Assembly (NCBI RefSeq): GCF_001659605.2
Contig: NC_035164.2
Span: forward strand, 23,966,665-24,030,664
Origin: Manihot esculenta
Taxonomy: Eukaryota > Streptophyta > Magnoliopsida > Malpighiales > Euphorbiaceae
DNA length: 64,000 bases
Direction of reading: 5' to 3'
Part shown: in pieces, positions 1-9,610 of the stretch
Position numbering within the stretch: position 1 is the first letter of the stretch
How the letters are laid out: the number at the start of each line of letters is the position of its first letter
Notes under the pieces: model-generated
The model's database searches: none
What the model was told of the DNA's origin: nothing
The model's input: the letters and a program-made list of their open reading frames with translations, nothing else
Translations under genes and position numbers: made by a program

Positions 1-438
1 TAGAGGAAAAACATCAAAGATCGGTGAGGGACGGCGGAGAGCTCACCTTGGCCGAAAATGGGGAAAAAGCTCGCCCGTTTTCGGCTAAGGGAGCCTTTTA
101 TAGTGGCTGTCCAGGCCACGTTCGGGGGCCGAATGTGCCTCCGCATGCATGCCATGTTCGGCGGCCGAACCTAGACTTCCCTCACTTATGCCTTCGGAGG
201 CCTAAGGCACACCCGAAATGCATGCATGTTCGGCGGCCGAACTTTAAGTTTCGGCGGCCGAACCTGAGTTTCCCTCGAAAGTTGTTTTTATTCAAAACTC
301 ATTTCCTCTTCACTTAAAATCATCAAAAACATTAAAACATTTCATGAAAACATTGTTTTACCCTTCTAGAGGTCTCCGACATCCGAGATTCCATCGGACG
401 GTAGGAATTCCGATACCGGAGTCTAGCCGGGTATTACA
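1..438 (-). repeat. 3' LTR of element A (partial, cut by window edge)
   Basis: On the minus strand the LTR begins TGTAATACCCGGCTAGACTC just after the polypurine tract. It holds a TATA-like box (minus-strand CTATAAAAGG near 98-107) and several TTCGGCGGCCGAA palindromes at 140-265. Only the U3 part lies in the window. Confidence 0.9.
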
Positions 439-453
439 TTCTCCCCCCTTAAG
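439..453 (-). other. Polypurine tract of element A
   Basis: Minus strand reads TTAAGGGGGGAGAA directly before the TGTAAT of the 3' LTR, the expected plus-strand DNA priming site. The same motif stands at this place in F, G and H. Confidence 0.85.
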
Positions 454-545
454 AACATTCGTCCCCAAATGTTCCTCAACTAACACATAGTATGGCATAC
501 ACATATCAAACATGCAAAGCACATAAAACTCACAGGGAACTAATC

Positions 546-3407
546 TCAGAAAAGACAAGGGTATTGCTGGAGCATGGACTCCCGTGTCTCCCAGGTGCAC
601 TCTTCCATATTGTGGTGGTTCCATAGGACTTTCACCATCGGGATTTCCTTGTTTCTCAGCTTTCTGATCTGGGTGTCTATGATCCGCACTGGCTGCTCAA
701 CATAGGTGAGATCCTCTTGGATCTCCACATTAGGCTCACTAAGAACCTTGCCCGGATCTGACACAAATTTCCTCAACATTGAAACATGGAAAACCGGATG
801 GATTCTTACCATTGAAGCAGGCAAATCTAGCTTGTACGACACATTCCCAATCTTCTGCAATATTTCAAAGGGTCCGATGTATCGTGGGGCTAGTTTACCT
901 TTCTTCCCAAAGCGAACCACTCCTTTCATTGGAGACACCTTGAGCAATACTAGATCCCCCTCCTGAAACTCTACTTGCCGTCTGCAGATGTCTGCATAAC
1001 TCTTCTGTCTGCTTGCAGCAGTCTTGATTCTCTCTCTGATTATGGGTACCACCCTGCTGGTGATCTCTACTAGCTCAGGCCCTGCCAAGGTCTTTTCTCC
1101 AACTTCCTCCCAGCAAACAGGTGACCTGCACTTCCTCCCATATAAAGCTTCATATGGAGCCATCCCGATGCTAGCATGATGGCTGTTATTGTAGGCAAAC
1201 TCCACCAAAGGTAGATGTTGCCTCCAAGAACCGCCAAAGTCCAGCACACACATTCTAAGCATATCCTCGATAGTCTGGATGGTCCTTTCGGACTGTCCGT
1301 CCGTCTGGGAGTGGAAGGCAGTACTGAAATCCAACCTGGTACCCATGGCATTCTGCAGACTCCGCCAAAACCTGGAGGTGAACTGGGGCCCTCTATCTGA
1401 CATTACCGAAACAGGAACCCTATGCAGCCTGACGACCTCATCCACATATACCTGCGCCAACTTGTCCACAGAGTAGCCACTCCTGACAGGGATGAAGTGA
1501 GCAGATTTGGTGAGTCTGTCCACAATCACCCATATGGAGTCCAATCTGTTGGACGCTGTCGGTAACCCTACTACGAAGTCCATAGCTATATTCTCCCATT
1601 TCCACTCTGGAATAGGTAGCGGGTTAAGCATTTCAGCCGGCTTTTGATGTTCCAGCTTCACCCTCTGACACACTTCGCAGGCTGACACAAACTGTGCCAC
1701 TTCTTTCTTCATCGCTGGCCACCAATAAACTTTCTTCAAGTCTTGATACATCTTGGTGGCTCTGGGGTGAACGCTGTATCTTGCATTATGAGCCTCCCTC
1801 ATAATGTCTCCTTTTAGCCCTATGTCATATGGTACACACAATCGACTCCCATAGCGGAGGATCCCCTTACTGTCAAATCTGAACTCATTGTCCTTGCCTA
1901 ACTGAACAGTCCTGGCAATCTTCACTAACTCTGGGTCCTCATGCTGTTTCTGAGCCACCTGCTCCAGAAACACAGGTGTCACTCTCATCTGGGCCACTAA
2001 AGCACCGGTACCAGACAACTCTAACTGTAGACCTTCATCAATGAGCTTGTAAAACTCCTTCACCACTGGTCTCCTCTCTGCCGTGATGTGGGATAGACTG
2101 CCTACTGACTTCCGGCTTAGGGCGTCTGCCACGACATTTGCCTTACCCGGATGATACTGAATCTTGCAATCATAGTCACTCAGCAGCTCTACCCATCTCC
2201 TCTGTCTCAAGTTCAAATCTCTTTGACTCAGGATGTACTGCAGGCTTTTATGATCTGTGAAGATCTCACATTTTACCCCATAGAGGTAGTGCCTCCACAT
2301 CTTGAGTGCAAAGATTACTGCTGCCATCTCAAGGTCATGTGTGGGGTAATTCAACTCATGCTTCTTCAGCTGCCTAGAAGCATAAGCAATCACCCTCTCA
2401 TTCTGCATCAGTACACAACCCAGTCCCACACGGGACGCATCACAAAAGACTGCAAAGTCCTCATCACTAGATGGCAGAGCTAAAACTGGTGCTGAAGTCA
2501 ACCTCTTCTTAAGCTCTTCAAAACTCTCTTCGCACTGGTCGGTCCACAGAAACTTCTAATTCTTCCTGGTTAGTCTGGTCAGAGGAACTGCTATTTTCGA
2601 GAAGTCCTGAACGAACCTCCTGTAGTAACCTACCAAACCCAAGAAACTTCTAATCTCTGTCACTGAAGTGGGTCTAGGCTAGTTAGCCACAGTTTCTGTC
2701 TTCTTGGGGTCCACCTCTATCCCATTCTCTGACACTACATGCCCCAAGAACGAAATGTTCCTCAGCCAGAACTCACACTTAGAGAACTTGGCATACAAGC
2801 CATGTTCCCTCAAGGTCTGCAAAACCAACCGCAGATGATGGGCATGCTCCTCTACATTCCTGGAATACACCAAGATATCATCTATGAAGACAATAACAAA
2901 GTGATCCAGGTATTGACTAAACACTCTATTCATGAGATCCATGAATGCTGCAGGGGCGTTAGTTAACCCGAACGACATTACAAGGAACTCAAAATGCCCA
3001 TATCTGGTCCTGAAAGTTGTCTTTGGCACGTCCTCATCTCTGATCCTCAGCTGATGGTACCCAGATCTCAGATCTATTTTGGAGAAACAACCCGCTCCTG
3101 CTAGCTGGTCGAATAGATCGTCGATCCTTGGCAAAGGGTACTTGTTCTTGGTAGTGACTTTGTTCAACTGTCTGTAGTCGATACAAAGTCTAAGGGATCC
3201 ATCCTTCTTTTTGACAAACAAGACTGGAGCACCCCAGGGTGAGGTACTCGGTCGGATGAAGCCCTTGTCTACCAGTTCTTGCAACTGTTCTTTCAATTCC
3301 TTCAACTCCACTGGAGCCATCCTGTAGGAAGGGATAGAGATCGGTCGGGTTCCAGGCATCAATTCTATCTCAAACTCTATCTCCCTAGCAGGTGGTAAAC
3401 CTGGCAA
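546..3407 (-). pseudogene. pol: pol of element A: RT, RNase H, integrase, chromodomain (broken)
   Basis: The region encodes the enzymatic half of a Ty3/gypsy polyprotein. 2679-3407 holds reverse transcriptase with [11 protein letters not shown] and the catalytic FIDDILVYS. The 651-codon frame at 546-2501 continues with RNase H ([19 protein letters not shown]), the integrase zinc finger (H238, H245, C275, C278 of this frame) and the DD35E core (D308, D369, E405). It ends in a chromodomain (KVLWNHHNMEECTWE). Compared with H, stops replace a Trp at 2679 (TGG to TAG) and a Gln near 2556 (CAG to TAG), and the junction with the upstream gag frame at 3408 is also a stop. The integrase catalytic residues are intact, but the whole chain cannot be read through. 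Family assignment is secure; the clade name Tekay/Del is an inference. Confidence 0.92.
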
Positions 3408-5534
3408 CTAGTCTGGGAAGACGTCTAGAAACTCTCTAAGCACTGGCACCGAGGCGGGCTCTCTAACCTGACTGCTAAGCTCTCTCACATGAGCCAAATA
3501 CCCCTGACATCCCTTCCTAAGCAACCTACGAGCCTGAAGAGCTGATATCAGACCTCTAGGTGTACCCCTCCTGTCTCCCCTGAAGACAACTTCTGACCCA
3601 TCCTGACCTCTGAACCTGACTACCTTGTCCCTGCAGTCCAAGGTAGCACTATGGGTAGATAACCAGTCCATCCTTAGAATGACGTCAAAATCTGTCAAGT
3701 CTAGAACCACAAGGTCGGCGGACAAGCATCTTCCCTCAACAAACACAGGACTACACTGGCAGACTGACTCTGCCACTGATGGATCACACTTGGGTCCACT
3801 GACCCAGAGAGGACACTCTAACTCAGAGATCATCAACCCTAACCTCTGGACGGCTCTCGGTGCAATAAAAGAATGAGATGCGCCTGGGTCCATCAAAGCA
3901 TACACATCTGAACAACCAATGACTAAGTTACCTGGCACCACGGTGTTAGATGCATCTGCCTCCTGTTGAGTCATTGTGAAGATCCGTGCTGGAGCTGATG
4001 AACCTTCACCTCTGAAACCCGCTGAAGAAGAGGCTGCCCCTCTCCCTCTGCCTCTGCCTCTGCCACTGGCCTGAGTCATGGCTGGAGCTGCTGGCTGCGC
4101 TACACTACCTGAAGTTGTCTGTTGGGACTGTGCCATTGGGGCTGCTCTTGGACATTCTAGAGACATATGCCCCTCCTGACCACATCTGTAACAGGCCGTC
4201 GTCCCAAACCGACATACTCCCCTGTGTGGCTTACCACACCTCGCACAAACTGCATTATCCGCACCAGAGCTTGAGCCACTCCCTAGTCCCAGACTGGACT
4301 TAACCTTGTTCCAAAACTTGTTCTTCTTAGACTTCCTGGGACCTTTGTCCCACTTTTTGCTACCTGACGTTGCTGCACTCATTGAAGAAGAGCCTGGGGT
4401 CTTAGAACCAGAAGGCTGTGCCACTGACTGTTTAACTGTCCCCTGAACAATGGCACTGGCCTCCATTTTTCGAGCCATATCCACTATGGCATGGAAGCTC
4501 TCCCTATCTGCAGACTGGATCAAGGAGGAATATCTGGAGTGGAGTTTCATGATATACCTCCTTGACCTTTTCTGGTCTGAGTCAAGGTTTTACCCTGCAA
4601 ATGGCAACAACTCCAAAAATCTGTCTGTGAACTCCTCTACACCCATCTCATCAGTCTGCCTCAACTGTTCAAATTCTATCATCTTCAGCTCCCTTGAACT
4701 ATCTGGGAAAGCCCATCCTGCAAACTCGTTTGCAAACTCCTCCCAAGACATGCTATCCACTTTCGGGTTCACATAATTCTTGAACCACTCTCGTGCCTTC
4801 TTACACTTAAGGGTGAACCCAGCCATCTGAATGGCTCTACTATCATCAGCCCCAATCTCATCAGTGATCACCTTAACCCTCTCGAGATACACAAACAGGT
4901 CATCCCCTTTTTCATACTGAGGAGCACCCAATTTCATGTAGTCGGTCATCTTGGCTTTGCTCCCACTGGCTGAGCTAGGTGTAGAAGGTTGAGCAACTGG
5001 GGCTGCTGGTTCAGCTGGAGGAGGTGGTGCAACATTTTCTGAGGTAGGGTTTGCTGGATTTGGATAGTAAGGTGGGGGTGGATACATTGGGTATTGTGAA
5101 TATGGTGGATAATAAGGTGGGTATGGCATCTGTGTGGGATAAGGGCTAAAGCTGTGGTAGTCCGATGTGCCTCCCACCGAATACCCAGGGTTTTGTGAGA
5201 AGGGTGGGTAGTAAGGTGGCTGAACAAATCCCGAGGCCTAAGTGCCTCCTTGGGATTCTCCCATTCCCTCTTCTGACATGCTAACTCCCAAACTGCCATC
5301 CCTCCTTTGCTCTACATCCATATCATCCCCCATGTCCTCTGACGCTTCTCCCTGAACTGTTCCTCTGACTGATATGCTTCTACCCATATCCAAAGACCTT
5401 CTAGGGTCTCTTACTGCTCTTTCTCTGCTAGACCTACTAGACATTGCCCTAGGCAATGCTGGAGGACGGGCGCTCGTGCCCTCATCCTCAGGTGGTACTC
5501 CAGTCAATCTTGCTGATCGACGAGTTCCTCTCAT
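3408..5534 (-). pseudogene. gag: gag and protease of element A (broken)
   Basis: Gag packages element RNA; the protease would mature the polyprotein. The start is taken at the Met of MRGTRRSARLTG, shared with G (MRRTRRSARLTG) and H. A Pro/Tyr-rich stretch follows (5040-5200), then the capsid-like region ending LELLPFAG, a CCHC knuckle ([14 protein letters not shown] near 4140-4200) preceded by a second Cys/His pair, and the aspartic protease site [13 protein letters not shown], with Pro where Thr or Ser is usual. In-frame stops at 5238 and 4590 (both at Gln positions in H) and 3408 (a Glu in H) inactivate it. Gag and pol share one frame, as usual for this group. Confidence 0.9.
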
Positions 5535-5781
5535 CTTGTTTTCTGAAAAACAGTACACATCACATAAACATTAGCATCATATGGTTCATGTGGGCACACA
5601 TGAACCCGCATCACACATCATAGCATCTCATTAATGCACATGCATATAATCATGGCATTTCACATCATCAAACAAGATAGGACTCCACATCCTATCCTAG
5701 TGGACACGATCTTCCTATTGTGCTTGACCTTCTATAACATCTATGAGCCTGACACTCTAGGTCTGACCATATGAACCTAGG

Positions 5782-5793
5782 GCTCTGATACCA
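5782..5793 (-). other. Primer binding site of element A (tRNA-iMet type)
   Basis: Minus strand TGGTATCAGAGC lies three bases after the 5' LTR end (TTACA). It matches the common plant initiator-Met primer site. Between here and the gag start (5535-5781) is an untranslated leader with no other feature I can see. Confidence 0.85.
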
Positions 5794-5796
5794 TTC

Positions 5797-6780
5797 TGTA
5801 ACGACCCGAAAATCGGACCGCTACCGGCGTTAGGATCCAGATCGGCTTAAGGCCGCTGGGACCCGTAGCAAGCCTGACATGTAACCTGTAAACCTGTTTA
5901 ATCCCATACATGATCAACAATCATACATAAAAATTTAAAACTTTTCTTTCATACATTCTATCATACACCAAACTCAACCTGTGCATGCACTGAACATAGC
6001 CATAATCATAAACTTGACCCCTCTGTGGGATCTCATCAATGCCCCCAATGGGTGGCATAACAAGTGTTGAGTTGGCTAAACATAGTCATCAATAAACATT
6101 AAGATCATGTATCAGAAAGGGATTACAATACACATAGGTCAAGCACAACCTCTAATCCTCAATATCATTACATTACATAACTATTCATAACTTTACATTT
6201 TCATCATGTCCACAACTTCTAACTATTACATAAAAACAGACTTCAATACTCTTGCTGACCTCCTGGTCTACCCTGTACCTGCAAACCTGGGGAATTTGGG
6301 AGAGGGGTGAGCTACTAGAGCCCAGTGAGCAGAATCATAAGGCATTTAAAACACATGCTATCATGGGATGCATCACATCACAACTAATCATATCAAGGAT
6401 GAACTTGTCACCATATAGCCCTCTACATAATCCAAACATGCCAGGGGCGTAGTGCAGGCCACATCTGGTCTTTCTCTTATACAGAACATAACATACATAA
6501 TCCATGATGTCGGGGGCGTAGTGCAGGCCACTTCCGGTCTTTCTCTTACATAGTGCCAGGGGCGTAGTGCAGGCCACATCTGGACTTCCATACCATATCA
6601 TCATGTCATAACATATGAGGGCTAATGGATCATTCAACGTTCATCCACATCAACAACATATTATGCAATGCAATATATTCGTGAATTCTAATGCAAACAC
6701 CCAAATATATCTCACGGTATTCATGATGCGTGAATCATTCTAAAACTCTCATTTAATTTCTTAATTTAAAATATATTGGT
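5797..6780 (-). repeat. 5' LTR of element A (3' portion only)
   Basis: On the plus strand it begins tgtaacgacccgaaaatcgg, the reverse complement of the LTR 3' end. It includes the repeated block with 'ccaggggcgtagtgcaggcc' (three copies at about 6440-6590). Similarity to other copies stops near 6780, so the promoter half of this LTR is missing. Confidence 0.85.
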
Positions 6781-6877
6781 GAATTTCTTTTTTTTTTTTT
6801 ATGTTCAGATCTTGCGACAGGGTGTCTTTCGCAGTACAGATCAGGTCCTGAAAGAAAAATAAACAAATTAGATCAAT

Positions 6878-6895
6878 TCCCCGGCAACGGCGCCA
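6878..6895 (-). other. Primer binding site, tRNA-Asp type
   Basis: Minus strand TGGCGCCGTTGCCGGGGA is complementary to the 3' end of plant tRNA-Asp including CCA. It lies four bases from the LTR end and is typical of Athila/Tat elements. Confidence 0.85.
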
Positions 6896-7899
6896 ATTTT
6901 GACAGAGCGGTTGTCGAAGCCGGTCAAAATAATCAATTCATTTATCAACAATATAAATACTGTAGATAGTGGTGAAAGGATCGAATCCACAGGGAATTGA
7001 TACTTACCTATCTTTCTTGTCAAGACCAAATAAACAAACAGAAAATAAATAGACAATGAAAATAAAGTGCAAGTAAAGTAAAAAAAAGGGTTTTGAGATT
7101 GATTCAATTAATCTAATGGTGAAAGCAAATAAATAAAGCAAATAAAAATAAAGAGGAAACAATAATGATAAAAGCTCTAGTTGAAGATTCAGATTCACTT
7201 TAGTTGATAGGATTGATCATTGACTCATATGTTCCTTTGTTGATTCAATAAATTGGCCATGGAGATTGAAGAAGCTTCTCACATCCATTGTCTCTCTTTA
7301 AGATTAAATCAATTAGGGAAAGTCCTCCAATTAATTACTAATTAACAATTGCCAAAGAACGTCTTTGAGCCTTAGGCCTTTTACAATAGTCAATTGCATA
7401 AAGATATAGAGAGAACCAATTCTAGTCACCCACATGCATGGAGACAACACTAGATCATGCGATTTCCTTGGTGATGCACCAAGTGTTCTTATGGTTGAAT
7501 AAATCAAGCAATTTCGGACTTAAAATCACTCAAACCAACAATATATTACCTTGCAATAAAAATCAATGGAGATCTTAAATAACAAAGCGATAATGTCCTT
7601 TAAGCATGAAATCACAAGAATATTGAATAACAAAAAGATAAACAATGTAGTCCAAGTCTCTCAATCCACAATACAACTAAAGCTTCACTTATTTTTCAAC
7701 TAGAATGAAAGGTTTCAGCCTCTCATGGCTGAAACAAAAACTAAAAATAAAAGAAAAGAAGAAATATAGAAGAAGAGATGTGAATTTCGTAGGTGTCTCC
7801 CAAGGGGAGCTTCGGGGCCCTGTAGAGGCTTCTTATGTGGCTTTTTATAGTTGAAAAGTGTTGCCCTAGGTCATACTTACTGCCCAAGAGGTATTTTCT

Positions 7900-8860
7900 G
7901 CCCAAGATGTGTCTGAAAAGGAAAGAATCACGCTTTTCGGCTTCAGAAGGAAGGCTGCGCGAAAATGCACTGCTGAAGGAAGTTGGTGCGCGCGGTTTGG
8001 TCTCAGAAAGGGAAGGAGGCGCAGATTGTGCTTCCTAAATAAGTTTAGATGCTGACCTTGCTTCCTAATTAGTGTAGAGGCTGCCCATATTGTTGCAGAA
8101 GAGGAAAGAATCGGACTGCAAGCTCTTCAGAAGGCAGTTGCGCGCGGATGGCTTTCAGAATAGGAAAGGAGCGTACCTTGTGCTTGAAAGGAGGAAAGAA
8201 TCATGCATTAATGCTTCCAGAAGAGGAAGAAGTCGTGGCTGGAGCTTTAGAAGGAAAGAGACATGTTCCAAGGATTTCAGAAGAGGAATGACGCGCGCCT
8301 TGGTCTCCAGAAGGCAGGTGGCGTGCGCATGGACTGCAGAAGAGGAAGGAGAGCGTAGTCATTAATGTGCAGAGATGGAAAGATATCTGTCCAATCTTTC
8401 CTTTTTAGGTGGAGCCTTCGTTTGAATTTTAAATGTTGAACGCAGAAGAGGCAAGTGTGCCTTCATGAGATCTTGCTGCCTAAATTGGAAGATTTGACTG
8501 CTGCAGTACGTGCACATCTTTGAATAAGGAAAGAAAGATCTGCGATTCGAAATTCAAATAATTTCCTGACTGAGCTTTCCTTATTTGATTTTGTCTCTGC
8601 ACTTTCCTCATTTGAAGACTTTCCTTTTCTGAAAACTTGCCTTATTTGAAAACTTTCCTTTTTGGCTTCATGCTCTAAATAAGGCAGGAAAGATTCTGCA
8701 GTTCGAATTTCGGACAGTTTGCTGACTGTGCTGTCTGACTCTTTCCTTATTTGGCACTTTCCATATATGAAAACTTTCCTTATTTGGAACTTTCCATATA
8801 TGAAAACTTTCCTTTTCTGGAACTTTCCATATTTGGCACTTTTTGGCAGTTTTAAGAGCA
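7900..8860. repeat. Degenerate minisatellite arrays inside the Athila-like LTR
   Basis: Around 7910-8360 'cagaagaggaaag'-like units recur at irregular spacing. Around 8580-8850 'ctttccttatttgg(a/c)actttcc' units recur, some with 'atatatgaaaactttcc'. The related LTR at 40618-42175 holds only a few such units, which explains much of the length difference. Confidence 0.6.
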
Positions 8861-8985
8861 TTTTCTCCAGATTGTCTCTTTACACCTAATATCTACAAAA
8901 CATGGTTAAAACCACAAAATTAGGTAGAAAAGGTGTAAATAAACATCAAGATTATCATGATAAAGTGGGCTAAACATCAAGATTA

Positions 8986-9503
8986 TCACCAGCAGGGTGG
9001 TACCCATAATTAGAGAAAGGATCAAGACTGCTGCAAGCAGACAGAAGAGTTATGCAGATATCCGCAGAAGACAAGTAGAGTTTCAGGAGGGGGATCTGGT
9101 ATTGCTCAAGGTGTCTCATATGAAAGGAGTGGTTCGTTTTGGAAAGAAAGGTAAACTAGCCCCACGATACATCGGACCCTTTGAAATCTTGCAAAAGATT
9201 AGGAATGTGTCGTACAAGCTGGATTTACCTGCTTCAATGGAAAGAATCCATCCGGTTTTCCATGTTTCAATGTTGAGGAAGTTTGTGTCAGATCCGGACA
9301 AGGTTCTTAGTGAGCCTGATGTGGAGGTCCAAGAGGATCTCACCTATGTTGAACAGCCAGTACGGATCATAGACACCCAGATCAGAAAGCTAAGGAACAA
9401 GGAAATCCCGATGGTGAAAGTCCTTTGGAACCACCACAATATGGAAGAATGCACTTGGGAGACACGGGAGTCTATGCTCCAGCAGTACCCTCATCTCTTT
9501 TAA
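8986..9503 (+). pseudogene. pol: pol 3' fragment of F: integrase C-terminus and chromodomain
   Basis: About 170 codons beginning within the SRVVPIIRERIK segment of integrase and running through [14 protein letters not shown] to the chromodomain (KVLWNHHNMEECTWE) and a natural stop. The frame is open but lacks the integrase zinc finger and DDE core and everything upstream. It is close in sequence to the ends of A and H. The 107 bp that follow to the LTR are 3' untranslated sequence. Confidence 0.9.
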
Positions 9504-9597
9504 GGTTAGATCTCTATGCGTTTATGTGCTATGTATGTATGTTACATTGATTGCTATGCTTGTGCTAGTTGAGGAACATTCGGGGACGAATGTTCTT

Positions 9598-9610
9598 AAG
9601 GGGGGGAGAA
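9598..9610 (+). other. Polypurine tract of element F
   Basis: AAGGGGGGGAGAA immediately before the 3' LTR start TGTAATACCC. Confidence 0.85.

Larger units (their letters stand above)
1..6780 (-). mobile_element. Tekay-like Ty3/gypsy element A, decayed, both LTRs incomplete
   Basis: This is a chromodomain-bearing Ty3/gypsy retrotransposon read on the minus strand. In minus-strand order it has a truncated 5' LTR (5797-6780), a tRNA-iMet type primer site, gag, protease, reverse transcriptase, RNase H, integrase, chromodomain, a polypurine tract and the start of the 3' LTR, which runs off the left window edge. The domain order PR-RT-RH-INT-CHD is diagnostic of chromoviruses. The 2.2-kb LTR class and the protein motifs fit Tekay/Del best. 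At least five in-frame stops break the polyprotein, so it is non-autonomous now. The right boundary near 6780 is where LTR similarity gives way to Athila-like leader sequence and is uncertain by some tens of bases. Confidence 0.9.
6780..8985 (-). mobile_element. Athila-like element fragment: leader, PBS and almost complete 5' LTR
   Basis: The minus strand holds a 5' LTR (about 6900-8974) ending in GACAACCGCTCTGTCA, a primer site, and about 100 bp of leader. The LTR matches the copy at 40618-42175 at both ends but has a longer middle. It lacks only about the first dozen bases, where it is joined to element F through a short filler. No gag or pol is present. Short frames at 7835-8365 and 8463-8861 fall in LTR minisatellite sequence and look non-coding. 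Confidence 0.75.

Noticed and set aside
24..317. Small frames rich in 'VRRPN', 'PPKVPPK' or 'AAEPAAE' (also at 9803, 10357, 15366, 24142, 38678, 45306, 51754, 55246 and others)
   Set aside because: They translate the TTCGGCGGCCGAA palindromes of the LTRs in one of three frames, occur on both strands and vary between copies; no protein family fits.
7835..8861. Frames rich in RRKE and FQIRKV residues as possible genes
   Set aside because: They lie in minisatellite sequence of an Athila-like LTR and are not preserved in the related LTR at 40618-42175.
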